DNA of 64,000 bases, taken from positions 2,852,001 to 2,916,000 of the forward strand of contig NW_026570224.1 in NCBI RefSeq assembly GCF_019649055.1. The letters run 5' to 3'. Positions 12,246-24,000 of this stretch are shown here, one piece after another (the first letter of the stretch is position 1; every line of letters begins with the position of its first letter). The notes below the pieces were generated by a model that searched no databases, was not told the DNA's origin, and was given only the letters and a program-made list of their open reading frames with translations. This stretch comes from Paramacrobiotus metropolitanus. Lineage: Eukaryota > Tardigrada > Eutardigrada > Parachela > Macrobiotidae. The translations under genes and the position numbers were made by a program.

Positions 12246-12821
12246 TCAAAGGCTGCCAAAGTCATTTTTCCTGGAATACTGCTGTAAGCAGTTTGACTTG
12301 GCATCCTACTTTTGGGCTGGTTTTTCACGCCAGACCTTTTTGGTGGGTGGGGAGAAGCCGTTGAATTTGATTAGGTTATGTGCAAAGAAGTACGGTCGTC
12401 GCGCGATACTTTTTTCGACATAGTTTGTGAGTTTCAACATTTTATTGTTTCTATCTGCTTTAGCTCTCTTTGTGTTTGCTTGGTAAATTTAATCTGATGT
12501 TATTTACTCTGGATTAACGGGTGAGGGAAAAATCGCATCCGATAATTCTATCTCTGGTTGGACGCCGTAGGATTGTGACGATTGCGGATTGCCTGTTATT
12601 TGTCTTCGGAATAGATATTAATCATATTATTAATTAATATTTAATCATTTATGATTATGCATCCAAGCTTGTCTTCCAAAAGATGACACTGAACAGGGAC
12701 GAAATTTTCGACGGGGATTTACCTGCCCCCGCTACGAGTAGTATTTGACGTTGGGAAGCGTTTCCCTTTTACCTGTTTGTTCTCGTTGGCTGAATTTGTT
12801 ATCCGAGTTTCATTGTTGGGA

Positions 12822-13739
12822 ATGGCCGTAATGAATGGCCGTTCGCAAGTCTTCGTCAATAACGGACCATATGCAACCACCAACGGGCATATTACCGTAC
12901 CTCACGTAACAGTACAGAATGTCCTTGTACGGATCAACTTTGCCAGGATTGTCATCGTGATCACGCTGCTTCCGTTCTGCGGATTATTGGTGTGCTTATT
13001 TTCTTGCATGCTCTTCCAGTTCGAACAGGTGACAATCACTTTCTGTCCCGTGACGAACTATCTGCCATCCATCTCGGCCGTCACGGGAGTGCGTCCACAA
13101 ACGCATCTCTGGCGATTGTGTATAGCCCTGCACTGTACGCCGCGCTTTCTTATCGCGCTACTCTACCGGGCAACATTTAAACAGAACCTGGACCGACTGC
13201 ATCCCAGCGGCCCCTTCTGGTCGTGGTATAGTAAAATTATCACTGTGGATTTTGCCTTCAGTGTGGTGGAAAACATCTCCCTGCTGATGGTGTCAGTGGT
13301 ATCCAGTCCGGATAATTATCCGGTCCATGAAAAGTGTTTTATCACGTTTTTAATCACATCCATCGGACACATGATAATGTGCTGTTATTTATACCCGAAT
13401 CTGTTCTTCCAGCCGTTCTTATCGGAATGTGAACGCACGAAATCTCTTTTATGGAAACGGAGAATACTCAGTTTGGTGTTCATGTTGGCTGCTGGCATGG
13501 CCATATTCTTTTTCCGCCATCGGAGATACTGTGCGCCGGGCGCGTTCAGTTATTTTGCATTTTGTGAGTATTGGCTGGCCATATTGAATATGGGCTTTCA
13601 TGCAACCTCGTGCTGGGATTTTGTGGGGAAGGAATTAGTAATTGCCGGATGGCCCAAAGACGAATTGGTGGTTAATGGGAAATCGTATGAATATGCGCTG
13701 CAGCTATCCAAAAGCAACTCAGACAAAGCGTCGGAATAA
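12822..13739 (+). CDS. PGAP2: Post-GPI attachment to proteins factor 2 (PGAP2/FRAG1 family)
   Basis: PGAP2 is a multi-pass Golgi/ER membrane protein needed for lipid remodelling of GPI anchors: it helps re-acylate lyso-GPI with a saturated chain. The frame is a single exon with no introns, 305 aa from the ATG at 12822. An in-frame upstream stretch exists but has no better ATG. Family blocks are clear: VTNYLPSISAVTGVRPQTHLWR near the first lumenal loop (human FCNYLPSISAAIG...), the VHEKCFITFLITSIGHM segment, and NMGFHATSCWDFVGKELVI at the C-terminus. At least five hydrophobic segments can be seen, near residues 40-65, 110-130, 150-170, 185-210 and 225-245. Being intronless among intron-rich neighbours, it could be a retrocopy that kept function, or a gene that lost its introns. 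Confidence 0.92.
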   Translation: MAVMNGRSQVFVNNGPYATTNGHITVPHVTVQNVLVRINFARIVIVITLLPFCGLLVCLFSCMLFQFEQVTITFCPVTNYLPSISAVTGVRPQTHLWRLCIALHCTPRFLIALLYRATFKQNLDRLHPSGPFWSWYSKIITVDFAFSVVENISLLMVSVVSSPDNYPVHEKCFITFLITSIGHMIMCCYLYPNLFFQPFLSECERTKSLLWKRRILSLVFMLAAGMAIFFFRHRRYCAPGAFSYFAFCEYWLAILNMGFHATSCWDFVGKELVIAGWPKDELVVNGKSYEYALQLSKSNSDKASE

Positions 13740-14521
13740 TGTTTTGTGATTATGTTGTTACTCCATTTGTATCTCGCGTTTAGGTTAACGCTTTTTTTAT
13801 GTTTTTAGTTTTTGTGGTTTTGAGCATTCCTACCGCTTCTGATATTAGAGACGGATTCTCAACAGAGTTTTAAATTTCCTATTAATTGTTGATTTTTTTC
13901 TTTTGATAAATTTTATTTGTTTCGGAACTTTAAAATAAGAAAAGTCGCGCAACGTGCTTTGTCTACTCTACTGTGTCACTTTTCAGTCAGCAGACTGCCA
14001 AAAAACTTTTCCTGGGTTTGTCCAAAGGAAGTCTCTGATGACACATTTCCGGTGTTTGATAGGTTTGCACTGTAACGGAACCATCTGTCACGTGCACAGA
14101 TTCATTAGCCGATTATACAGGCAATAAATAGATAGCAATTAAATTACAGTATTAGTATCTCGTAAAACCCCGGCAGATACACAGTAAATAATTATCTGTA
14201 TTAACAAGTTACAATAATAAATCTTATGTGAGTTACATTCAGGAAAGAAGCATGCACAAAGTGTTTTATTATCAAATTTTGACGCACAAAGTATATAGAT
14301 TAACATTTCTCACGATATATCTGTGACTGTAACTAATAAAATATGCTGCAACTTGTAAGTGAAGTCTGCAAACAAAAACGGCAACGAATGAAAGAACCAC
14401 TAACAATAACCATGAGCAACATTCAACAACTTTAGATTCCATAAATAAACAGCAAAAGATTGTGAACAAAGTAGCAATAAAAAGATAAAACCGGTTCACG
14501 TAGACAGTTACTGCAGCGTCA
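13740..14521. other. Convergent intergenic region PGAP2 / NIPSNAP
   Basis: These 782 bp lie between the stops of two genes that face each other, so they hold both 3' UTRs. A plus-strand AT-rich stretch after 13880 and a minus-strand AATAAA (TTTATT near 14265) could serve for polyadenylation. No coding frame is supported. Confidence 0.5.
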
Positions 14522-17067
14522 TCATTTGAGCGGTGAAAAGGAATTTCCAATCATGATCCTATAAATAAAACAAAATTAATGGCCACATGCAAAATCCGAA
14601 GCTTTTGAAAACTTGTCCGGTTCTTTATGATAAACCAAAAAATTACGTGTCGCCTTCCTTACCTTGAGTTCATTTCACGAATTAAGGGCACTGCAAAAGA
14701 TAAAACACTCTTTAATGTGAATTCAAGGTTCACAACACCTCATCACAGAACTGAGAAAACCAAAAGTTGACACGATCATACAGGCGTACAACGGAAAAAT
14801 CGAAAAACAGTGGAAAGTAAATAGCAATCAATCGATCACAGCCTTTCGGTCTGACTTTAGAACGGTAAGTTTAATTGCTTTTGTTAAGTAACAGAACCAG
14901 ACCACCAAGCACTTGCGATGCTTAATCATTCAACCAATCAAATTATGCTGCCGAACCATATCCAAAATTATCAACGAAAAAGTCAGAGGGGCATTAAGTT
15001 ACCCTATCCCTAACCCGATACCTGTATTGGCGACACAATCATCCCATCCTGGGCTGGACCACGCTGCATCACGCGCGTCTTTTCGTGCCTCGAGGTCAGC
15101 ATAAGCCCAAATATGATGTACGACATAGAGAGGCCCAATTTGCGTGAAAAATCCACCAACTCCATCCTCACGAGATTTACGAAGATGAATAGCGCGGGCC
15201 CTAATCAAATTACACACCGCATGATGTAGCCACTATCTTCGATTCAAAGGCGCTGACGCGATTTACCAATGGTTTCCCCATTCGATAAGTGTACCGGGCT
15301 GAAAACATACAATAAATACATCTTCCAAAAAAGAGCATAGCGCTGATTTCCATGCCCTACCTTCAACGTATACGTTCGCAGTTCATAAATCCGCTTTGCC
15401 TCACTGGGCTCCGGATCTCCCCAAAAGCTAAAACTAAGCATAGCTTGATTCTGCCGGGATCGAAGGCTTTTCCCCAGTTTATTTTGGAAATCCTGTAGCT
15501 TCTGTTACACGATAGACAACAACAATAGTCAGCCCGTGGAATATGGATGCAGTTATCAACCGGTAAAAAAACACACGAACGAAAATAAATGCACCACAAA
15601 AAAGATAAAAGCACAAAAAACCGAGGATGTGCAATCAGGAAAATACCCTGCATTGTTACCGGTTATTGATTGCCCTGTGTATCCTATTCACCGTACCGAC
15701 CTTGTCCTCTCGTAACGCTTTGGAGGTGTGATCAAATGCAACGTAGCCATTGTTATATTTCCAGATGTGAACTGCAAAAGTAACACGATGTTTTTATTGC
15801 AGCCCAAGCTCCACAAAATACAGATTCTTAGCTGACTACCAAATAAATGCTTCTAAGTAAAAGCCGGAAAAGGATCGGAATACTGATCAAAGCCAACAAA
15901 CAATTAATTGCGGGGTGAAAAATTAACCAAACATCTCTGCGCTTTCCCAGCAGTTCCCAGCGACAATGATTTCATCGTTTTTTAATTAATGCAAATCTTA
16001 TAATTAATGCAAATGCTATTTATATTTTGAAAGTCAAACAATGGCACAACAACCCTTTTTCACATTTATACAATCGTAGCGATTCGCACGCTATTCTCGC
16101 AATCATGCAGAACTTACTGGCTTGATCTTGATCACCGCCAGTTTCGACCATCCAGCTTCCGACCAGATTGCTCTCAACTTTCTGGTTTTTCAGAGCGGCC
16201 TCCACAAACTCCCCACTACAATGACAGCGCAAAACCTTCAACAAGACCTGTAATTTAAAATCGTTAAGTCAAGCCTTTTTATCTTTACAGTTTACACCAA
16301 ATACAAAGCTTTTGAAGAATATCAGTAAGTATATTCACTATTTCCAAAATAAAAAATACGGAATTGTTAAGAGTTTTACTTCGTCGTATAACAAAAGTAG
16401 CATACGAGAATAACTTCCTAGTACGCAGTACGTAAGCAGAAAAAATAGAACTGCAGCGCGACAGACTGTTTAATGATTAAATTCGAGCACATTTTTCTGT
16501 CTTCCGATCTTACTAAGTGTTTATGTATTCCGCCCGCTGGTCCGGTCTCACATTATGCGCTAAAAACCCAAGCAAATTATAAATACGATGCAAATAACAA
16601 TCTTTACACTTTGATTAATAATAATGAACTGCAACACAACTGCAGTATAATGTATACCATACTGTAACTGTAATTTTGTTAATTTAAAATGATGATGCTC
16701 CGTTTTCTGACTGTTAGTCACTATCAGCTAGTTTTTACAGAGTAAGCAACTTACTTTGCATCTCGTAGATGACACCTTTCTTGGCTAGCTTTCGCGAATG
16801 TGATTCATGGCCAGTTTCAATCGTTCTGTGTTGCCCTTGAAGCAATTTACCTAGCCAACTTTGACTACCGGAAGGAGAGCTTTGGGTAGGCAAGGGAGGA
16901 CGCTCAGGCTCACGGGATGCGTCCTGACTACCGCGCTCCTGCTTCGACTGATCGGATGCAGCCTCATTCGGTTGTCGTCCCGAGGGATTAGATGAGGCGA
17001 ACCTGCGGATAAAATGAATTCATACTTGCGATTACGAAAGCCAAATGAACGAACCAATCCTGGACAT
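14522..17067 (-). CDS. NIPSNAP: NIPSNAP family protein (mitochondrial)
   Basis: NIPSNAP1/2 proteins sit in mitochondria; in vertebrates they act as an 'eat-me' signal on damaged mitochondria in mitophagy. Ten exons: 17067-17036, 17002-16755, 16559-16514, 16215-16118, 15771-15701, 15501-15361, 15298-15267, 15200-15022, 14690-14663 and 14558-14522. They chain without residual bases to 303 aa (human about 284). Diagnostic blocks are THNVRPDQRAEYINTYGEF, GDQDQA-IHIWKYNNGY, RQNQAMLSFSFWGDPEP, IYELRTYTLK, PGTLIEWGNHW, GVGGFFTQIGPLYVVHHIWA and the C-terminal VPLIREMNSRIMIGNSFSPLK. They follow NIPSNAP order through both dimeric alpha-beta barrel domains. The N-terminal 60 residues are low in hydrophobicity and rich in S/P/Q/E, which is long for the family. 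Intron 1 is only 33 nt. The border at 15701 could instead be 15692. Confidence 0.93.
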
Positions 17068-17385
17068 GTGCACTGCTCACTGTAACCAAATTACTGCAGA
17101 CGATAATCGGACCAACCTTGCTGTACAGACTGCTTTTAAGGACTGGGAAGCAACTCTACGATTTATGCAATGCATATTTCAGTGTATCAAACAGCCGTGA
17201 AAGATTCACAAATAAACTGCAAAAGAAACAGAATTAAAGTTAATGCTGTCAGAAATGCAAAACTCTGGTTGTTTTGCAAATTTGAAATGCTGAATGTGTA
17301 CTGTGTATTGATGCGAATGCGAAAACTCAGGGCGTGCTGCTGGCGATAAATGTTTTTGATGCTGCCGGCGGAAATTAAAAATTCA

Positions 17386-17393
17386 TGACGTCA
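17386..17393. promoter_or_regulatory. Full palindromic CRE site TGACGTCA
   Basis: The 8-bp palindrome TGACGTCA, the consensus site for CREB/ATF bZIP dimers, lies about 320 bp upstream of the NIPSNAP ATG. It falls in the 1.8-kb divergent region between NIPSNAP and GPAT3/4. A perfect 8-mer is expected by chance about once per 65 kb, so a single hit is suggestive only. Confidence 0.4.
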
Positions 17394-17473
17394 CTGAACG
17401 ATTGTGATTGGCTAGCCTTTTTCGTCCCGTTTGGAATCATGTCTTGCTCGGCAGCATGGCTCTGGCAGTTTGT

Positions 17474-17506
17474 GATGTTGCCAAAACTTAAAATTTTGGC
17501 AACATC
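17474..17506. other. Perfect inverted repeat / hairpin, 13-bp stem
   Basis: GATGTTGCCAAAA and its exact reverse complement TTTTGGCAACATC flank a 7-nt loop. The stem is 13 bp without mismatch. It lies about 400 bp upstream of the NIPSNAP ATG and 90 bp from the CRE-like site. No coding frame crosses it convincingly. It could be a protein-binding palindrome, a cruciform-prone site or chance. Confidence 0.6.
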
Positions 17507-18859
17507 GTTCTGGGGGTGTGGGGGACGCTGGGGGTTGTTGCCGAACATGTCCGAAATTCAGATTGTGTTTGTGTCATTGCTCACCTACTACCGTCTTGCA
17601 ATTACGAATATCGCCGTTTGAATTTACAACTTTACCGTGCAGGTTCCTTTGGATTTTCTCATACCAGTCATACGCACAGGGTTTTTTTAAGTAGAATTGC
17701 CTGCTTCTACAAAATTGAAGCTGCTTTGAAAAAGCTGGGCGTATACTGAATTAACGCTGCAACTTGAAATTTGCACTCAAACGGCAGCTTGTTTTCGCAT
17801 TCCCGTCATTGTATTATTTTTAAACACAGTAAACAGTGAACTTGAAAATTCTGCGATTTAATACAAGTACTGTAAGTACAAGCAACTGCCGATACTGGGC
17901 GCAATGACGCCGCCGATATATTGGCTGATTTGCACCAGCACATTTTTCACTTTGTATTTACGATTATATCGAGTATTTATTTATTTTGCATTTTACCATT
18001 AGTACCGAATAAGCCGATAAGGAGATGGTTTGCTGGCTGCTCGACCAGTCTACTTTTTTAGCTTTATGTTAAACATTATGAACTACTTGCGTTTCATAAA
18101 GCAAGAACCGACAAAAAAGATTTGCCCGAGCGCTACCGAAATAAATGATTTACTGAATAACGAACAAACACTTAACATAAGCTATATTTTCCTGCGAGCT
18201 TGTCAATGTCAATAGTTGCCACTTTCGGGGTAACTTTCGGTCACTTTCCTCATACGAAATTAATCGCCACTCCTGATTATCAACGAGAAAAAAATTATTT
18301 TTACTATGAATATGTCAAATTCGATAATGTATAGTCATAATTTGATGGAATTCAGCCGTAGACAGTTGCGCAAATTTAAAGACTCTTTGCAAAAATTAAT
18401 GCTCTTTACAGTCGTCAGCACTCACGTGGGTCACCATACAGAAGCCGAGAGCGATAAAATTTTGGCACAAACTCAACTGTGCTCGCAATATGCCTCGCAT
18501 TTAAAAAAGTTCTAAGTCTGCGGTTTAAAGGTTACTTGAAAATCTACCCAAAGTTTAGATATCTTTCCATTAGATCACAATTTTGCTGATTAACACGCGG
18601 CCTTGATTTCTGTCGGCATAGGTGCTCCTTCTCCATCCAGGAAAGAATATGTCTTGTACGCTGCCGCCGTTGCAGTTTGCCTACTGCTTGCTTTCGGTGA
18701 TTTCGGTCTACGGCAACTTTCTATCATCTCACGAAGCTTTGAGATACTGATTGGCCTTCCCATTGGGCGAAGATAGCGACTACTGGCGAGTGATGTCATT
18801 GGATTAAGATACTTATCACCATTGTTGTTTACGGATTTTGCGAAACTTTACCGTCGAGA

Positions 18860-20347
18860 ATGCTCTCAGCCGAGCATATACTATTGACAGCCCTATCTGT
18901 CCTCTTGACACCTCTCCTGGTTGTTCTGTCTCTTATAATGGTTTTAGCATCCTTTAATACGTCCCTCGGGATCCGCGAAAGATATGTGGAAGTTTTATTG
19001 AAAATATTTGATTGGGGCAAACGAAGAATCCAAAGGAATGCCGATGAGCATGCGGGTAGCACGGATGAGACCGATGGGGAAGGCCGCAAATTGCGGAGCA
19101 GCAGCAGCTTCGCTACACTGGTTGACAGGCAAACCCACTCGTCAGCAGCTTATGATTCTGCTCTGGATATGTTCCAGATTAAGCGGAAATCGGGAGACTT
19201 TAATTTAGCGGATTCCTATGAGTTTGTCAAATGGGCCATGGAGGCCATTACCGAAGACTCGGTTACCCAGCGGTTCGAAGCGGAGGAAATTGAATCGTGG
19301 AACCTTTAACGCGCACCAACATGAACTACCATTATATCTCACTGCGATTGACGATTCTCTGGTGCTTGGGTTTTCTCTTTCGCTATTTGGTCCTGCTACC
19401 CATCCGCCTGTCCATCACGCTGATTGGCGTGGCGTGGTTGATACTGTGCACGGCCGTCGTTGGATACCTGCCCAATGCCAGACTGAAGAAGCGCGTCAAT
19501 CAGTGGGTTAATCTCATGTGCTTTCGTATTCTGTCGCGCGGGTTCTCGGCCATTATCCGTTTCCATGATCGGCAGTATCGCGCGGTGGAAGGAAGTATCT
19601 GCGTGGCGAACCATACCACGCCGATTGATGTGGTGACGCTGGCCGTGGATAACTGCTACGCCATGATCGGACAGCGACATGGGGGATTTTTAGGAATTAT
19701 GCAGCGGGCTCTATCACGCGCTAGTTCGCATATTTGGTTTGAGAGAAGCGAAGCCAAGGATCGTAGTGCTGTAACGCAGAGACTGAAGCAGCATGTAGCT
19801 ACCAAAGATAACTTGCCAGTGTAAGTATTCGTGTAATTTTAATTTCGGTGCCGACTAGAACAAATATTGTTACCGATTGCAATTCGTTAAAATCTACCGC
19901 TACGTGGATAGTGTATGTACTGCCAAACAAAATATTGATAATTTCAGTTTGATTTTCCCGGAAGGCACCTGCATTAATAACACATCGGTGATGATGTTCA
20001 AGAAGGGCTCCTTCGAAGTGGATTGCCCCATCTATCCGGTGGCCATAAAGTACGATCCGCGCTTCGGCGACGCTTTCTGGAATTCCTCCCAGCAAAGCAT
20101 GGTGGAATATTTGCTCATGATGATGACCAGCTGGGCCATTGTCTGTGATGTATGGTATCTGCCGCCGATGACGCGTGAGGAAGGCGAAGATGCTGCACAC
20201 TTTGCCGCTCGCGTAAAGAATGAGATTGCAAGGAAAGGTGGACTGGTAGAACTGGATTGGGATGGCCAGTTAAAGCGGCAGGAAGTGAAAAAGGAATGGA
20301 AGCAGTTGCAGCAGAAGATGTATAGTGAACGAATTAAATTTGAGTGA
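18860..20347 (+). CDS. GPAT4: Glycerol-3-phosphate acyltransferase 3/4 (ER, PlsC family)
   Basis: GPAT3/4 catalyse the first acyl transfer onto glycerol-3-phosphate in triacylglycerol and phospholipid synthesis in the ER membrane. Exons: 18860-19820 and 19948-20347, about 453 aa (human GPAT4 456). The N-terminus is a hydrophobic membrane segment (residues 5-35). A second membrane region follows RTNMNYHYISLRLTILW. Acyltransferase motifs are intact: NHTTPID (motif I, catalytic His and Asp), a motif II block ending HIWFERSE, FPEGTCINNTSVMMFKKGSFE (motif III) and YPVAIKYDPRFGDAFW (motif IV). At 19301-19309 the frame reads AAC CTT TAA, a stop, but the homologous protein (ESWNL then LTRTN) continues if one T is read twice, giving -1. 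No intron can explain this. There is no other decay, so the gene is very probably functional. A plus-strand AATAAA at 20608-20613 is a likely polyadenylation signal. GPAT3 versus GPAT4 cannot be told apart here. Confidence 0.92.
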
Positions 20348-21056
20348 ATCGTCCAAATAATCCTAATGCGTTCCGTGTTTTTGTTATTTGATGTCTAATG
20401 CAAACGAATTTGTTATAAGATGGTGTTAGATTTGGTTTCCTGTTTCTTGGAATGTTTTATAATATTGAAGAGTTTTATTGAGCATGTTACTGAAAGTTAG
20501 ATGCCTTTGAAAGTGTGAATCTTTTGAAGTGTTTTTTCCTGGTGATGGTTTGGGTAATCCTGTTGGTGCTCGGCAAGCATATTGCCGTTTTTACTCTGTT
20601 AGCTAGCAATAAAGTTTATACTTTTCTGTATCTCAACTTTTGTCTTATCAAAAAATTATGCCGATGGGGCCGGGCTATTTACGTCAGTTTTTGCTCGACT
20701 CTGTAGTCTGTATCCACAAAAACAAACTGCATAACCACTAAATAAGCTTATCCAAGCTTTTCTCAACTTCGAAGTTTTCAACAAGCATTCAGAGTTCAGA
20801 ACACAATTTAAAAGGTTACTAGCTGCAGCAGCCTTATATCACTGGCTTTACAAAACTGTACACACATGCAGGTAGTCAAAACTGACCAGTTCGTATTCTA
20901 TAATTATAATTCATGACAACGACGTTGCATTAGAAAACACTGAGATCACACGATTTGGGAAGACTGGAGAATATAAAGTGACCAGTGGGCAGTAGCCAAG
21001 AAGGGTTTGGCACCAAGCTGCTGGCAGTAACACCGTCCATTAGGCAGTTATCGATT
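20348..21056. other. Convergent intergenic region GPAT3/4 / RhoGEF
   Basis: About 700 bp between two facing stop codons. It carries the GPAT3/4 3' UTR with an AATAAA at 20608-20613 and the 3' UTR of the RhoGEF. No coding frame is supported. Confidence 0.5.
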
Positions 21057-24000
21057 TCATTTGGAAGAGTCCGAGTCAACGGGCGAACTGGAGTTGACCA
21101 TGTCGGAACAAATGCCGCTCTCGGAGGAACACTGTGATCGACGAGGCGACTCATTGGGGTCATCAGGAAAGGACGAGGAAGGCTGAGGCGCCCATGCAGG
21201 GATGCTGATGGGCATTGGGCCTGATACCAGCGTTGATCCATTAGTCGAGGAGCTGGAGAGGGATATTACTGAGTGCGGTCGTGGATGCTTGCTTCCTGAT
21301 GACAGGAAGTCGATGGAGTGACTACTGCTACCATCTCTGAATCGTCCTAGGGAAACAAATTACATTGGATTTGGAAGTATCGAAGACGATCGCAGCTCAA
21401 CAAAAAATATTTTCAGGTAATTTTCTTACATTGTAACGGTACAAGTACGGAATGGCCATCTACGGCACTAATATTTTCCCCAAGTATGAAAGCTGGAAGG
21501 TTTTTAAAGCGGCAACCCGGTAATGATGGCTCGTAAAGTTTCACATAAAATACTATAATATTATTATTATGAGTATTGTACAGTAGTACAGAAATCTACA
21601 GAGTATTTATGTGCTGTACAAGCAAAGGATGCATAAATTTTACACATTTAGCGCTAGTATTATCATGAACAGAACTATACCACTCACCTAATGCCCGAAG
21701 ATTTACAAAGCGATGATTGATTTGGTCTTCACTGGGTTTGATGTCTAAGCAGGCTTTGCTGCCTATTCCCATGCAGGTCATCTCGGCTAGCCTGGCATCT
21801 AAGTGAGCGATTTAGTATTATCAGTGAATTTGTCAGGATGTATCTGTACTTATCTGTAGCGTTGCTGCACATATTGCTTTGTAATATAAATATTCCGTAC
21901 GTCAATAACATGCTGTGAAATAAATTTACTAAATTACCTTTGCTTCTGAATGCCTGGTTCCATAAAATCGACGAGATGTCCCGCGTCCAAGCCTGTTTAA
22001 TATCACAGCTTGCCGCTTGCAGTATAAAATTATCTCCCAGTTTCCGTTTTCGGAACCAGATTTCTAATTTCGTCAAACTGTCTCCGAGCTGCTCGGTCAG
22101 TCCAATGTCATTGGTCTAAAAACGGGTAGCGTGTTATTATGTACCTCCTTTTAGGAATGGGTGTGTGAAAAATTTACCTTCAGACTAAATTTATATACGA
22201 AGGATTCGTTTCCATTTTTCAGCCGCCTGGTTTTGCTAAACAAAATCAGTTCTTCAAATAAGAAGACCCTTTTCACACTCTTCTTTTTCCCGGCCTGCCA
22301 CACCACCATATCGTCCTGCCTAAGCAGACGACCTTGTTCTTTGAGGTTCACATCACAGTCCTTTAACAAATCCATGGCCAGCAGATCATTTCCATGGCGC
22401 AGTTGAAATTTCACCATCTCTTCCGCCGCCTAATAATCAACAATGACACAGATAATTTGATGCACTGAAGGGTGCATACTAATTAGGTACCTGGAGGTCA
22501 GCCCATTCGGGGTCACTACGTGGACACACTTTCAGGAGCTGTTTCAGAAGAAGCGCATATTTACCCATGCGTTGCACCGGCCGCAATAAATAACTCGATA
22601 AATCCATTTTGTCTTGGAGAGCAATCTGCTTGGTCTACAAAAAGGCTTCCGTTGTAGTTAAATGCATCAAAAAAATATCGAATGTGTGTGCAGTACTAAT
22701 GCATATTTTAAAAACATTTTATTACGCACTACTTAAACAAGCTGCGTAAAACAGTGCTTCATCGTACTTTGAAGTATTCGTTTCCGCATTCTGCCATCAG
22801 TTCATCTGACTTCGGTTTATTATGGGTATATAATGCATACAAGTAGAACTGCTTTTCCTGCAAAAAAATAATGTCATACTGAGTAGCTTGCAAGGTGCAG
22901 TACAAGTGTTTGCATCAAATAAGTAGGAGCTCAACTTAAACTTACGAACTGCAAGAAAACTTGTCCGATATGAAATGGTGAACTGGCGCATGATTCCAGC
23001 GTATGACTGAATTCATTTTCATGAAATTCCAGAATTTTGCTGAGATTTCCGAAGACCACATTTCGTTTGCCCCTTAACACCTGGGGTAGGGAATCACGGA
23101 AAATCTCCGGGAGATAATTCTGGAAAATACAAAATCTTGTACAACAGTTGTGATTACGTTATAAGCTTACACTCCACAAGTAAGCCACAAACATTTTTGT
23201 CACATGTGTACATTGACCGAGTTAAAGCAGTACAGCTCCTAAAAGACCGCTTAAGACGTTGGATAAACACTGCGAAAGGTTCAGTGGATAACCGGCACAA
23301 ATGCAATTATTTATATTACACAGATTACGTACGTCGATGACAAATCGCAGCGCCGTAACATAATCCAGTTCCGTTTGGATGAGCTCTTGCATAACGAGCA
23401 GGGCATTACTTCCGTAATGACCGGCGGAATCTAGGCCAGCACCAGCCGATCCCGATACCGCGTTCCCGGTGTCTTTGGGCAGGCAGGCCAACAAGTGGGA
23501 ATTGCTCGTGGGGACCGTCCATGATTCGCGTCGATTGACCCGCGCTTTATCCGTGTGCGCGAAATCTTCCGCACTGAATTTGCCCTCATTCTCCTCGCTG
23601 TTCCCACTGGATTTGTCGCTGCTGCTGCCGCTCGATGCCCGGCTACACTCACCGGCCTGCCATGTGAGACTGCGCTTCATGTTGCCGGTTTTATTGCGGC
23701 GTTCCACATGGACGTCCAATGCGGTCGGATAATCCTCCAGGACCGATGACACCGATCCAATGACGAGGGAATCCGTCCCGGTTACACTGTCGGCATCGAT
23801 GAAGGGCGGCTCAGAGGAGCTGGATGTCTCGTCCATCTCGGGAATACTCGGCTGGCGGAAATTGCGATACGGTATGACCTCGGCCGAAAACGGGCTGGCG
23901 CGGTTTTTAGCAGTATCGTCCAGGCATTTCACGGGAATCAAAGCGAACTTGGCTTTAAGGAAGCTGGTTTCTTTCGCTATGACCAGTGCTTCCGCTTCTT

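Larger units (their letters stand above)
17068..18859. other. Divergent intergenic region NIPSNAP / GPAT3/4
   Basis: These 1.8 kb separate the start codons of NIPSNAP (minus) and GPAT3/4 (plus). They hold the CRE-like palindrome and the hairpin listed separately. Open frames near 17385-17621 and 18306-18515 have no splice support or homology, and I do not call them genes. Confidence 0.5.

Noticed and set aside
14272-14550. 92-codon hydrophobic frame that looks like a two-TM protein
   Set aside because: It begins at TTG directly after a stop, and overlaps the last NIPSNAP exon in another frame. The NIPSNAP C-terminus is a much better explanation.
16020-16244. NIPSNAP exon read from GTC TTG TTG AAG at the ACAG acceptor near 16256
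   Set aside because: That border gives a phase clash with the previous exon. The TGTAG acceptor at 16216 restores phase and matches the family alignment.
18860-19824. Two separate genes for the GPAT N-terminal and acyltransferase parts
   Set aside because: The two frames join with no residue missing relative to human GPAT4, and the downstream frame has no ATG until after conserved sequence. One gene with a one-base break explains it better.
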